From NCBI GenBank assembly GCA_035771165.1, contig JAWNZC010000406.1, positions 5,010,639 through 5,074,638 on the forward strand: DNA of 64,000 bases, read 5' to 3'. The notes under the pieces were generated by a model. It was given only the letters and a program-made list of their open reading frames with translations, was not told the DNA's origin and ran no database searches. This DNA is from Paragorgia papillata. Lineage: Eukaryota > Cnidaria > Anthozoa > Scleralcyonacea > Coralliidae. Shown here one piece after another: positions 1 through 10,836 of the stretch (positions are counted from its first letter, which is position 1; each line of letters begins with the position of its first letter). The position numbers and the translations under genes are program-made.

Positions 1-1007
1 TTTTATATAAAGAATACTAATGAACATACAATATTTTATGCAAAGAATACTAATGAACATACAATATTTTATATAAAGAATACTAATGAACATACAATAT
101 TTTATCTAAAGAATACTAATGAACATACAATATTTTATATAAAGAATACTAATGAACATACAATATTTTATCTAAAGAATACTAATGAACATACAATATT
201 TTATCTAAAGAATACTAATGAACATACAATATTTTATCTAAAGAATACTAATGAACATACAATATTTTATATAAAGAATACTAATGAACATACAATATTT
301 TATATAAAGAATACTAATGAACATACAATATTTTATATAAAGAATACTAATGAACATACAATATTTTATATAAAGAATACTAATGAACATACAATATTTT
401 ATCTAAAGAATACTAATGAACATACAATATTTTATATAAAGAATACTACTGAACATACAATATTTTATATAAAGAATACTAATGAACATACAATATTTTA
501 TATAAAGAATACTAATGAACATACAATATTTTATATAAAGAATACTAATGAACATACAATATTTTATATAAAGAATACTAATGAACATACAATATTTTAT
601 ATAAAGAATACTAATGAACATACAATATTTTATATAAAGAATACTACTGAACATACAATATTTATATAAAGAATACTAATGAACATACAATATTTTATCT
701 AAAGAATACTAATGAACATACAATATTTTATACAAAGAATACTAATGAACATACAATATTTTATATAAAGAGTACTAATGAACATACAATATTTTATATA
801 AAGAATACTAATGAACATACAATATTTTATATAAAGAATACTAATGAACATACAATATTTTATCTAAAGAATACTAATGAACATACAATATTTTATATAA
901 AGAATACTAATGAACATACAATATTTTATCTAAAGAATACTAATGAACATACAATATTTTATATAAAGAATACTACTGAACATACAATATTTATATAAAG
1001 AATACTA
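1..1007. repeat. 33-bp satellite array, about 30 copies
   Basis: A head-to-tail array of a 33-bp unit (tttatataaagaatactaat followed by gaacatacaatat) fills the left edge of the window and continues beyond it. Copies differ by single bases: atataaag versus atctaaag, and actaatg versus actactg. Two units have lost one t. Because 33 is a multiple of three, the minus strand reads as a repetitive open frame, which is not a gene. The array stops at 1007, and sequence matching a palindromic element elsewhere in the window follows it. Two diverged monomers occur near 57640-57690. Confidence 0.97.
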
Positions 1008-1165
1008 GCGCAACGTTTTAAATCTGATAAAACACTGCTGCTCGTTTATTAAACATTGCGTAATGGGTTCGTAATTTAATAGTTTTACTTGAAAGTAATT
1101 CATTTTTTAAACAAAATTCCCCTTTAAATACTACAAGATAGACGTTTTGTTTTTCCTTCTTCTAG
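1008..1165. other. Intron sequence with foldback-element remnant
   Basis: Directly after the satellite comes a block containing aaatctgataaaacactg and ctgctcg. The same block ends the element at 14615-14900 and resembles the palindrome at 57486. The last 30 bases are a pyrimidine-rich tract leading to the acceptor AG at 1164-1165. Confidence 0.5.
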
Positions 1166-1429
1166 ATGCACCAAAGGCAGAGATAACGTGTCCACAGAAA
1201 GTGAAACTAACCGAAAAAGAGGATTTTTCTTGTTGGTGTAATGCCAACGGTACCCATTTGGTTGCAACGGCAAGCTGGGTTAAAAATGGATCGACTCTTA
1301 GTAATCCTAAAAATCTTAGACAAGAACTATCTCTGCTTAATGTTAGCAAAAATGATGCTGGAACATATATTTGCCGAGCGCAGCTCTACTCATTAATAAA
1401 TGAAAAATCAACAGAAATTACGGTTTATT
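1166..1429 (+). CDS. Ig-like domain exon of a membrane receptor
   Basis: This exon encodes one complete immunoglobulin-like domain of about 88 residues. The visible hallmarks are the B-strand cysteine region (DFSCWC), the core tryptophan (ASWVKNG), a hydrophobic LSLLNVS strand and the F-strand motif DAGTYIC. Asn-x-Ser/Thr sites (NGT, NGS, NVS) fit an extracellular location. A polypyrimidine tract and AG precede it, and GTAAGT follows at 1430, so it is a 264-nt exon in symmetric phase 1-1, the usual arrangement for Ig exons. Joining it to the acceptor at 2397 keeps the frame (T plus CT gives Ser). Upstream exons, with the signal peptide and any other Ig domains, lie left of the window or beyond the satellite. 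The ligand is unknown; cell recognition or adhesion is an inference from the fold. Confidence 0.85.
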
Positions 1430-1790
1430 GTAAGTGTGACATATAGAACATGTTTAAACACTCGTGTATTATACTAGTTAAGGTGGCAATAGTGGGACAG
1501 AAATATAATATTTTTTATTTCAATTTTGTAACACATAAATCATTTTCAATCAATGCAAACAACCCAAAACAAATTGAACTTTTTTACAACGTAAAAATTA
1601 AGATTTTTGCGGGACAAATTACTTAAATATCTCACCACATAAAGATCTTTTAAGTCATTTCCCTCTGATCATTTTTTCACCAAAATGGTGTGCATGTTTT
1701 TGAAAAGTTACAACTTCGTAACGTTTTAATATTTTTCGCTAAAGTTTTCGTGGATTGCTAACTACAATATGTGTCGGCAATGTTTTATAA

Positions 1791-1847
<57 letters not shown>

Positions 1848-2396
1848 TTATATGAATTAAGTTGTGACTACGATATAATCATTTATAAAAATTGAACAAA
1901 ATTTTTTTAATTCGGCGGCCATTTTGGAATAAAGTCGATTAGGCAGAGTAAAATAGATAGGATTTAAAGATCTGCCCCAAATAGTTTTCCGCATCTTTGT
2001 TTTAGGATAATATTTTAATACATTCCTTTAAAATGTTCCAATATTCTGCTAGATACTCCTCGCATACGCTCATTCCAAAGCAGTGCAAGTCGAAACAATT
2101 TCATAGAATTAATGTGTGTCGCCGACGGTTTGCCCGAACCAAACTACGCAATCACCGATTCTAATTGAAAGGAGCTGCCAGACGTCTTACTCAAACGGTG
2201 TGGTGCTTGTTGGAAAGGCCCATTTCAATATCATTTATCAGAGTTCCTCCTTAATTTATGTCATGACCCACATTGACAACAGAATACTGTAAATTCTGAA
2301 GTGTTCTATCCCGAATAAATAAATATTAACTCTATATTTATTTATTTATATATATATTTACTGCCGTTTTCTTATCTTTTCCCTCATTCTATAAAG
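1430..2396 (+). other. Intron between Ig and transmembrane exons
   Basis: The intron starts GTAAGT and ends in a pyrimidine-rich stretch before ataaag. It contains a dispersed repeat (about 1478-1930) that matches 55915-56290 and a (TA)n tract near 1796-1842. No further exon was recognised inside it. Confidence 0.65.
1478..1930. repeat. Dispersed repeat, partner at 55915-56290
   Basis: It starts aggtggcaatagtggga and shares successive blocks with 55915-56290: tttcaattttgt, aataaatcattttc, a run around gaactttttt/gtttttttta, and cgttttaatatttttcg. The copies are diverged and carry indels, which fits an old dispersed element. A (TA)n tract has expanded within this copy only. Confidence 0.6.
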
Positions 2397-2767
2397 CTAT
2401 CGAGAAGCAGTGTTCAGAAAGTTTCAACAAAAGAACAGGAACTGAGTGGTACATTGTTTTCACCTCTGCCGCTATTGGAATTATTTCTGGGTTCGGTTCG
2501 TTGTATGGATGTCAGTGGATACGCAGAAGAAAAGCCAGTGCAACTAAACAAAGAAGACGACAGATCGCTGCTTCGACAATTTACACCGAACCCACTACAT
2601 TGAATACATCAGAAGGATATCAGGAACTAAGCAAAGTCAGAGCTAATGACGAAGACAACTACCAGCACCTAGTGGTCACATTGAATACATCAGGAGGATA
2701 TCAGGAACTAAGCAAAGTCAGAGCTAATGACGAAGACAACTACCAGCACCTAGTGGTCAGCGGTTGA
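2397..2767 (+). CDS. Transmembrane and duplicated tyrosine-motif tail exon
   Basis: This is the last exon of the Ig receptor. After a short juxtamembrane stretch (SIEKQCSESFNKRTGTEW) comes a hydrophobic segment of about 22 residues (YIVFTSAAIGIISGFGSLYG). A basic stop-transfer cluster (RRRKASATKQRRR) marks the cytoplasmic side. The tail has a TIYTEP site and then two exact-length copies of a 27-residue unit, each with YQEL and YQHL separated by ten residues. The pair resembles an ITAM (YxxL/I twice), although the usual spacing is 6-8, so SH2-domain recruitment is an inference. The frame runs from the phase 1 acceptor at 2397 to TGA at 2765. Similar Ig plus tyrosine-tail organisation is known for cnidarian allorecognition receptors; identity with them is not claimed. 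Confidence 0.82.
2597..2758 (+). repeat. In-frame 81-bp tandem duplication in receptor tail
   Basis: Copies lie at 2597-2677 and 2678-2758. They differ by only a base or so (SEG versus SGG in protein), so the duplication is recent or homogenised. It doubles the YQEL/YQHL signalling unit without changing frame. Confidence 0.93.
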
Positions 2768-2901
2768 TTAGCCTGCGTGGCCGGCGTTCTGCTTGCGGCC
2801 GGGAGAAATGAACGTCTGCCACAGTCTTACTCAAAGTTGCGACTTTTTCCACCAAAAGCATCATCTAAATTCCCATTGGTTCATTCGAGTCTTAATTACA
2901 C

Positions 2902-4092
2902 AAACTGTCAACTCGTCAAGCATAACAATAGCCGTTTATGCATTCAAGATTGCTAATTAAATTAATGTAAACAAACTGTCAACTCGTCAAGCATAACAAT
3001 AGAGTCGTTTATATATTCAATATTGCTAATTAATTTAATGTAAACAAACTGTCAACTCGTCAAGCATAACAATAGCCGTTTATGCATTCAAGATTGCTAA
3101 TTAAATTAATGTAAACAAACTGTCAACTCGTCAAGCATAACAATAGAGTCGTTTATATATTCAATATTACTAATTAAATTAATGTAAACAAACTGTCAAC
3201 TCGTCAAGCATAACAATAGCCGTTTATGCATTCAAGATTGCTAATTAAATTAATGTAAACAAACTGTCAACTCGTCAAGCATAACAATAGAGTCGTTTAT
3301 ATATTCAATATTACTAATTAAATTAATGTAAACAAACTGTCAACTCGTCAAGCATAACAATAGCCGTTTATGCATTCAAGATTGCTAATTAAATTAATGT
3401 AAACAAACTGTCAACTCGTCAAGCATAACAATAGAGTCGTTTCTGCATTCAAGATTGCTAATTAAATTAATGTAAACAAACTGTCAACTCGTTAAGCATA
3501 ACAATAGAGTCGTTTCTGCATTCAAGATTGCTAATTAAATTAATGTAAACAAACTGTCAATTCGTCAAGCATAACAATGGAGTCGTTTCTGCATTCAAGA
3601 TTGCTAATTAAATTAATGTAAACAAACTGTCAACTCGTCAAGCATAACAATAGAGTGGTTTATATATTCAATATTGCTAATTAAATTAATGTAAACAAAC
3701 TGTCAACTAGTCAAGCATAACAATAGAGTCGTTTATATATTCAATATTACTAATTAAATTAATGTAAACAAACTGTCAACTCGTCAAGCATAACAATAGC
3801 CGTTTATGCATTCAAGATTGCTAATTAAATTAATGTAAACAAACTGTCAACTCGTCAAGCATAACAATAGAGTCGTTTATGCATTCAATATTGCTAATTA
3901 AATTAATGTAAACAAACTGTCAACTCGTCAAGCATAACAATAGAGTCGTTTATGCATTCAATATTGCTAATTAAATTAATGTAAAAAAACTGTCAACTCG
4001 TCAAGCATAACAATACAGTTGTTTATGCATTTAAGATTGCTAATTAAATTAATGTAAACAAACTGTCAACTCGTCAAGCATAACAATAGAGC
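2902..4092. repeat. 71/73-bp minisatellite, about 16 units
   Basis: Every unit begins aaactgtcaactcgtcaagc and ends near aaattaatgtaaac. Two variants exist: a 71-bp form with gccgtttatgcattcaagatt and a 73-bp form with gagtcgtttatatattcaata. In the first half they alternate as a dimer of about 144 bp, while the right half mixes recombinant forms. It lies just downstream of the receptor stop codon and has no coding potential. Confidence 0.95.
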
Positions 4093-4410
4093 TGTGACTA
4101 GAGGAGGCCTTTGAACATTTGTTGTTTTTTTAATTTTTTTTTTATTTGCCCATATAAATTAATTTGTCAAATATGTTTCTAATATTTCTATATATTACAT
4201 TAGGGCTAGGGATCTACTACTGTAGAAACCTTATCCGGCTTTTTATTAAGGCCCCTAGTTGTGATTATATTATTATTAATATTTACAATAAAATCATTTC
4301 AAAAATTATTTTAAAAGTTTTTATCTACCCGGTAATAATAGGAAAAAGGAGAAAACATTTTAATATATACTATAAAAGGATTAATAAATTAGTGTCATAA
4401 TACCAGTTTC
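4093..4410. other. AT-rich spacer, no gene seen
   Basis: Low-complexity AT-rich DNA between two repeat arrays. A 78-codon open frame here is explained by base composition (runs of Ile, Tyr and Lys), with no recognisable domain. Confidence 0.5.
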
Positions 4411-4411
4411 T

Positions 4412-4502
<91 letters not shown>
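4411..4502. repeat. (AATC)n microsatellite
   Basis: An uninterrupted run of aatc tetranucleotides, about 23 units. Confidence 0.97.
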
Positions 4503-4503
<1 letters not shown>

Positions 4504-4667
4504 GCATAAACATATAAACTATAAAGCTGCTACCTTGGTCAAGATTTGGAAAGGCAATAAAGCTCGAACAGTGGAATATATCGTTAATTTGAATGGTCCT
4601 GATGTTTTGTCAAAATGATTCTCAAGAAAATCTTGAAAATAAAGCCCGATCTGTTATAAAACCCATT

Positions 4668-5250
4668 GGATTGCGATTGCTCCGTACATTCAAGGAATTA
4701 CGGAACCAACTAAAAGAATCTTAGGTAGTTTCCACGTAAAAGTTGCTCAAAAACCTTTCTTAACGCTAGGTCATATTTTTGCAAAACCTAAAGATTGTAT
4801 TGTGAAAGAACAGAGAAAAGATGCTATTTATTCCATTCCGTGCAATGACTGTAATCAGGAGTACATCGGCCAGACAAAACGTCAGTTTGGTACGCGTTTA
4901 AAAGAGAACCAAAAAGCGGTTTTCTTTTCAAAAAAGGAAAATTCTGCTTTGTCGGAGCACGCGTGCAAAACCAACCATGAGATTGCGTGCATGGGATAAT
5001 TCAAAAATTATCACTACTAATCCACGGTATCACCAAAGACGTTGTTTGGAAGTTTGGCACATCAATAGCGCCCATGCACGCTCCATTAAATCGTGATGAC
5101 GGCGGTCTACTGCCGGAAGTCTATTAGCATTTGTTGATAGGCAACGTCATCAATGGTTGCATGAGACCTGTCTTCACAACGATCACCCCTGATGAAGACA
5201 CCAGATCGGAGTGTCGAAACGTTGGGTCATGAACAGTAATTTTTTAAGCT
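4668..5250 (+). pseudogene. Penelope-like element C-terminus with GIY-YIG domain, decayed
   Basis: Translation in shifting frames gives the end of a Penelope-type reverse transcriptase followed by its GIY-YIG endonuclease. Visible are APYIQGITEPTKRIL, then KEQRKDAIYSIPCNDC, then the nuclease signature EYIGQTKRQFGTRLKEH/N. Further on come SALSEHACKTNH, WHINSAHA and RDDGGLLP-like remnants with stops and frameshifts. Such a fusion is the hallmark of Penelope-like retroelements, which insert by target-primed reverse transcription. The 3' end carries a ctgatgaagacaccagatcg and gtgtcgaaacgttgggtc block that recalls the hammerhead-like motifs of these elements. No 5' half is present, so this is a dead truncated copy. 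Confidence 0.8.
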
Positions 5251-5399
5251 ACGTTCAAAAAACATTTAAGCCAGAGTAGCGTTAAACTATGTCTGATTAT
5301 ATGGATTAATTAACACTATCTAAATTATGTTTCTAAACTTTGGTGGAGGTGGGTTTTCTGTTTCATTCTGTTTGAATGTTAATAACAATAATAAAATAT

Positions 5400-6485
5400 T
5401 TGTATGGAATTTGTTTACGAAGTGTGGGATGCTAGTTATGAAGAGAGGAAAGTGTCTGCGGAGTGAGGGAATTAAACTGCCAAATTATGAAGAAATAAAG
5501 GAAGTAGATCTTAATACGGGATATAAGTATTTGGAAGTACTAGAAGCAGACGGAATAAAAGATACAAAGATGAAAGGGAAAATAGAAAAGGAATACTTCA
5601 GAAGAATTAGGAAAGTCTTGAAATCACAATTAAATGGGATTGAATTGTATCGCAGCCATAAACTCAAGAGCTGTGTCGATTATACGGTATGGAGCAGGTA
5701 TCATCAAATGGACGAAAGAAGAAGTGAAAAGGTTAGATCGGAAGACAAGGAAATTACTAACAGCATACTGGGCATTCCATCGGCAGGCTGATGTAGACAG
5801 ACTGTATGTAAAGAGGATTGCTGGCGGAAGAGGTTTGATAAGTGTGAAAAATTGTGTGCATGTTGAAATTAATAGCTTGTGGAAATATGTAATGGTGAGT
5901 GAATAATTTATGATTGCAGTGAAAAATGAAGACATGCTTGGGGAGGGGAAGAAGAAGGTGAAGGTGCAAAGGGAGAGACAGAACAATTAAGTACAGAGGA
6001 AAGAGCTTGCATGGAAAGTATTTCATATCAACTGATTAAAGGAAGAGATGAACAAACTTGGTATTGGTTGAGGAAAAGTGGTTTGAAGAAGGAAACGGAA
6101 GGAGTGATAATGGCTGCCCAAGAACAAGCAATTAGAACCCGATATATTAGAAAGGTTATAGATGAAGAAGATATCGATGCGAAATGTCGAATGTGCGGGA
6201 ACCGAGAGACGAGACAATAGCTCATGTGTTGGTAGAGTGTATAGGACGTTGGCACAAGGACAATATAAGAACTATATATATAGAGACATAACGTCGCACA
6301 GGTTAATTGTATACATTGGGAATTATGTCAGAAGTATGAACTACGGGTGAAAGAAAAATGGTACGAACATCAAATTGAGAATGTGCATAGAAAGTGATAA
6401 AGTGAAAGAGCTTTGGGATGTGAAAATCTAGACAGACAAAGCTAGTGATAGAGCATTCAAGACCAGATATACATGTAATAGTTAA
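5400..6485 (+). pseudogene. R2/NeSL-type LINE, C-terminal RT part, decayed
   Basis: Degenerate coding sequence of a non-LTR retrotransposon. In order it shows KCGMLVMKRGK, GYKYLEVLEADGIKDTKMK, KEYFRRIRKVLKSQLNG, AAINSRAVSIIRYGAGIIKW, DRKTRKLLTAY, QADVDRLYVKR and GGRGLISVKNCV. A C-terminal CRMCGNR-ETIAHVLVEC zinc knuckle (C-x2-C-x7-H-x4-C) follows. A CCHC knuckle after the thumb is typical of the R2, R4 and NeSL groups. At least three frameshifts break the frame, including one inside the knuckle near 6205. The element is 5'-truncated and continues after the MITE at 6486-6907. Confidence 0.82.
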
Positions 6486-6907
6486 AGGGGCAGTAAGACG
6501 CCAAATTTTATTTTGATTTAGAAAATAAAGAAGAATAGCCTCTTCGCTTGTCCAATTTCTCATCTTGTTCCAAAGATATTTTGCTTTTAAAATATCTAAG
6601 CAAATAATAGGTATAGATTGTGTTGAAACTTTGAAGCTGTTCTAATACGAATGGCATATATTGCAATGTACACAGTTATGGCTTGATATATTCCTCATTT
6701 GGGGAAGTTTGTTCGATCTTTGTGGAGTAGATGGCATCATAAAGCATCTGATTTGCATGTTACAAGAACCTGAACATCTCTGGAAGATGACGAGAGATAT
6801 TGATTTAATAAGAACGCTATACTTCCGCTATACGGAATGTACTTCTATATAGATAAAAATCAAAATTGAATAGAAGATTTTCCATCTTACTAATACCGCA
6901 TGCGCCT
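6486..6907. mobile_element. TTAA-flanked MITE inside the LINE
   Basis: It begins aggggcagtaagacg, ends gcatgcgcct, and is flanked by TTAA at 6482-6485 and 6908-6911. Removing it with one TTAA restores the LINE reading VIVKETRKCFIIDVACPFDT, which fixes both ends. TTAA duplication is the mark of piggyBac-type transposition. It encodes nothing recognisable. Confidence 0.85.
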
Positions 6908-7262
6908 TTAAAGAGACAAGAAAGTGCTTTATTATTGATGTGGCGTGTCCTTTCGACACAAGAGTGAAAGGAAAAGAGAAAGAGAAAGTTGAGAAATTGC
7001 AGGATTTAAAGAGGGAAATTAAAAGAATCTGGTAATGCAATGAAGTCAATATAATACAAATTACCGAGCTCTGTATAACCACTAATTTTAAGCAATATAG
7101 ATAAAGAAGTTGGATGTAATAATAAACTTTGGGACAGTTCAGAAAGCTTGTTTATTAGGATCGGCAAGGATAATGAGAAAGATACTAGATACGTGAGGCC
7201 ATGGGAGATGGCTTGATATCCAGATAACAAATCCGACAATAATATTAAATGTCGAGTGAAAT
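6908..7262 (+). pseudogene. 3' end of the R2/NeSL-type LINE
   Basis: Continuation of the LINE beyond the MITE. KETRKCFIIDVACPFDTRVK, then EKVEKLQDLKREIKRIW, then diverged IGALGTV-like and RKLVY-like text running to about 7262. Several frameshifts and stops are present. The endonuclease-like C-terminal module around ACPFDTR supports the R2/NeSL-group call. Confidence 0.75.
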
Positions 7263-7264
7263 AT

Positions 7265-7459
7265 TTAAGAAATAGAAAATGGCCGCCTGTGTTTATATAG
7301 CCTGATGCAAACACGAGAGTGAGTTGGGAGAATTCGAAAGTTTATGTGAACCCGAGCCGTAGGCGAGGGTTTACATAAGTACTTTCGAATTCTCCCAACT
7401 CACTCGAGTGTTTGCATCCGGTTATATAAACACAGGGCATCCATTTTCTATTTCTTTTA
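7265..7459. mobile_element. Palindromic foldback MITE
   Basis: A near-perfect inverted repeat of about 195 bp. Arms start aagaaatagaaaatgg and end ccattttctatttctttt. The centre is acccgagccgtaggcgaggg. Related cgaagccgaggg-like centres recur at 26.7, 35.0, 50.7 and 57.5 kb. The sequence just downstream (7497-7530) repeats part of an arm, so a second, decayed copy may follow. Confidence 0.85.
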
Positions 7460-7819
7460 TGAAATAAGGCTAAAAAATGTGCCGTGACATCACAAGCGTG
7501 TTTACATAGCCTGATATAAACACGGTAATTGACCAATCACATCGTGCGTAAGACGCAACCTATTTTATAAAACAATATATAAACCCAATAAATATAGCTT
7601 TTTTTATAAAAAATATCATTGTCATGTGCTACAAATATCTAACTCTCTGATTGAACAACCTAACTGTGAGATAAGTTCACCGGTCACGTGGTACTACTCT
7701 AGCTCTTTAATTGCACAATTTACACTTGAGGTATAATACACAAATTTACAACTTCAGCTGAAAGGGTTACTGATCTCGCGTTCCGGTTAATACCCTGTTT
7801 AAGGGAATGTCGCAGATCG
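7460..7819. other. No gene recognised
   Basis: AT-rich sequence with a partial foldback arm near 7497-7530. The last part may be degraded LINE belonging to the next entry. Confidence 0.4.
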
Positions 7820-8425
7820 AATTTGCCTACCGAATTATTTGGGATGACTTGTTATCAATCAAAGATTAGACTCTTACTGGAGTATCCGATGCCGATATGG
7901 GGTGGACGTCCACGTTATCTCGAAGACGAAATTGAAAATATTCAGACCCGGAGCTTGAAGGTCCTTGGTTTGCCCTGTGACTACCTGGAGACATTGAAAC
8001 ACAGGAGGGATCGTCTCACTGTTTGCGAATTTAGGCGAATTTTAGATGACATAACGCATCCGTGCAATAAATTAGTACCTGAATCTATAGTCCACTCATA
8101 TGATTTAAGATCGGGTACTGACCGGCTTCCCATACTCTCGCGTACCAAAAGACTGTCTGACAGGAACTCTCATTTATTCCTAGGGCAAGTTTGTTATTGT
8201 AATCTTATTAAGTTGGTATGCTTTCGTGACATCGTTTCTTAACATTTCACCAGTTTTATATATTTAATATATATATATGTGATCATATACACGTAATATA
8301 CATCTAATATACATTTAACACATACACATATGTAAACACACTTCTTAATATTATGTCATTTTTTAATGTAAATCCATTGTATTTTTTACTACAGATGATT
8401 ATTAAAATTATTATTATTATAAGTT
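7820..8425 (+). pseudogene. LINE RT C-terminal fragment and 3' tail
   Basis: An open frame of 139 codons carries the C-terminal region of a non-LTR reverse transcriptase. Visible segments are YQSKIRLLLEYPMPIWGG, EIENIQTRSLKVLGLP, EFRRILDDITHPCNKLVPE and SYDLRSGTDRLPILSRTKR. This is the usual thumb/connection tail after the polymerase core. The YADD and GxxQG core is absent, so the copy is 5'-truncated. After the stop an AT-rich 3' region ends in gattattaaaattattatta, a simple-repeat tail typical of CR1/L2-type LINEs. Confidence 0.75.
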
Positions 8426-8800
8426 TACGCATGCTGATTGGTCGTCGAGTGGTCGAGATCTTACGACATTACACGCCCGGTCACTACAGTTTCCGATTGC
8501 TAACATCATGCAGAGTGAGCGAATGATTAAGCGAGCGAGTGACCAAACCCTTTCCTGTACATGCATACCTCATACTCGGTTAACACTTAACAGCCTAGTA
8601 ATTTACCTGGTGGAATGATATTGGTGTCACTTCAAAAAAAACTAGACTATTCCATTCAGGCACTAGTGAATTCACTGTCTCTTTGGGTTGACCAAATTCT
8701 ATTGAATAGAAACAGATTGCATTTGTTAGCCCATCTTCTCCTTTGCCCACCCAATTGTACTTGGGGATAATATGAAAAAATGAAAGCTTTAGGTTTATTC

Positions 8801-9440
8801 AGTTTCTTGAAAAATGGAAAATACAAGTTTGAGAGTCCAAAACACGTGCATAAACAATTCGGAAAAAGAATAAAACTAAATGTTATGCATATAGTTAAAC
8901 ATTCCGACAATCAAAAACTGTTACCAAATAATAGCAACAGTTGGTGCTATGGCAACAATGACGTTTCAAAATGGCTGCCAATTACCCTTCAAACTAATTT
9001 AATTCGAAAAAAACTTTGGTGACCACCAATTTGTTTTTCATTAAAACGTTTCTTGAAGTATGAGTAACCAATAGGCCGATTTTAAAAAAATTATGTAGAA
9101 CGAATAATTTTTTTTCCGGAAAAACGTATGTTTGTTAATTTTTACAAAATTTGGATCTACGAATATTTTTTAAATCGGCCTATTGATTTTTCATACTTCA
9201 AGAAAAGTTTTAATGAAAAAAAAATTGGGGGTCACCAAATTAAATTAGTTTGGAGGGTAATTAGCAGCCATTTTGAAACGTCATTGTTACCATAGCAACA
9301 ACTGTTGCTATTTATTTGGTAACAGTTTTTGATTGTCAGACTGTTTAACTATGCATAACATTTAGTTTTATTCTTTTTCCGAATTGTTTAATCACATGTT
9401 TTGGACTCTCAAACTTGTATTTTCCATTTTTCAAGAAACT
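8801..9440. mobile_element. Long inverted-repeat element, 640 bp
   Basis: Arms of about 280 bp are inverted copies around a spacer near 9090-9170. The left arm starts agtttcttgaaaaatgg and the right arm ends ccatttttcaagaaact. The arms differ by scattered substitutions and short indels. No coding sequence lies between them. It looks like a foldback MITE, and a transcript would form a long hairpin. Confidence 0.85.
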
Positions 9441-9587
9441 GTATGGAGCCACTTAATTAAGAAACTGGATGTTAGATACGAGAATAAATATCCTTCACCT
9501 TAATTTCAAAGTAATAATCAGATACAATTATGTTTTGAATGATAAATGCGTAAAACTTTATGTTTTAGACATGTTAACCAAACTATT

Positions 9588-9838
9588 TGAGAAATCGGAA
9601 GGAGATCTCAGACCGGGAGATAACCGGGTCAGTACTTGGATGGGTGACCGTCTGGGAATAGCCGACTCATGTGAGTAGAGTTTAGTTGGTCTCTCCTGTG
9701 CTTCGAGGGTTTTTCGCCGGGTTCTCCGGTTTTCCTCCCTCCGTAAAATTAACACCTATAGGTCTTAGCTGTAAATGGAGGACCCCACCAGCTCTGCTGA
9801 AAAACTTATCCTCCTTAAATAAAGAATAATAATAATAA
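9588..9838 (+). mobile_element. 5S rRNA-derived SINE
   Basis: The head contains a block close to the internal promoter end of 5S rRNA (cagtacttggatgggtgacc and gtctgggaata). A conserved body follows (tggtctctcctgtgctt, gggttctccggttttcctcc), then a tail ctgaaaaacttatcctcc ending in an (aataat)n run. A 5S-like head with an unrelated body and simple-repeat tail defines a 5S-derived SINE rather than a 5S gene. Confidence 0.85.
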
Positions 9839-10070
9839 CATGCACTGAGAATGCTTTGTGTTTCTCTATGGGCTTACCATCAGTCGTATATAGATCAAGA
9901 GTACCTAAAACACAAAACAAGAAAATTGTTATGCAAAATTTGGCCAAACTGTAATTTCACATCACCTTATACACAAATCGTAAAAATCGTAAAACATATT
10001 CAATCGTAAAACAAACTCTTCTGACAAACTTTCTAGCAAATAACAGGAGTAAGTATGTTATTTAGTAAGG

Positions 10071-10368
10071 CATAGTCAATCGAGATATGGTCTGGAAACT
10101 CAGCTAAAGTCTTTGGTCTATCTTTTTGTTCGCCTTAATGCATTTTTGTGCACGGTGCACGGTCACTGAACACATTGTATTTTAGTATAATGAACGAATT
10201 GTCCAATAGCAACGTTTCAGTTCGAACACTCAACCGTGCTATTTAAATATTAATAAACCTAAAACAAAGGATGTGCACGGTGTAAGTTACGGTTCAACAT
10301 AAAATCCCAGCTCATTATAGGCGCTTTGAAGTTCGCCGAGTTTCCAGACAATATCTCGATTGACTATG
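10071..10368. mobile_element. MITE with 7-bp target duplication
   Basis: Terminal inverted repeats start catagtcaatcgagatatgg and end atatctcgattgactatg. Both sides carry agtaagg (10064-10070 and 10369-10375). The interior has gtgcacggtgcacggt near one end and a second gtgcacggtg near the other. It is non-coding. Confidence 0.88.
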
Positions 10369-10370
10369 AG

Positions 10371-10488
10371 TAAGGTTAGATATACTGCCGAAACAGAGAA
10401 CGTAGGTGTCTAACGTTTCGAGCGAAGGCCCTTCGTCAGAGAGAGAAACGTCCTACATTCTCTGTTTTGGCAGTATATCTAACTTTAC
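10371..10488. repeat. Palindrome with GGGCCTTCGCTCGAAACG-type centre
   Basis: Inverted arms gtaaggttagatatactgcc and ggcagtatatctaactttac surround cgtttcgagcgaaggccctt. On the minus strand the centre contains ctgacgaagg and cgctcgaaacgttag, which resembles the sequence at 57316-57348. It abuts the preceding MITE. Confidence 0.75.
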
Positions 10489-10621
10489 TATATTTCGATT
10501 GTTGTTTCTACACTGCCTACGCAGCACGCTACTTTTATTAAGTATGTTATTAGTGTTTTCAGCTTGAAGTTGGTAAAGTTTTTTCGTTTGTTTTTGCTGC
10601 ACAAGTTGAACTATTATTTTT

Positions 10622-10836
<215 letters not shown>

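Noticed and set aside
403..654. Minus-strand frame of repeated CMFISILYIKY
   Set aside because: It is the 33-bp satellite read in one frame; unit length divisible by three keeps it open.
1..4092. Regular arrays at 1-1007 and 2902-4092 as CRISPR
   Set aside because: There are no unique spacers between repeats; the whole unit repeats, and the setting is eukaryotic with introns.
5630..6255. Minus-strand frames opposite the LINE
   Set aside because: They are shadows of the plus-strand LINE, which shows real RT and zinc-knuckle motifs.
9600..9670. 5S rRNA gene
   Set aside because: Only the 3' promoter-like part of 5S is present, followed by a SINE body; the other copies at 13628 and 13915 show the same junction.
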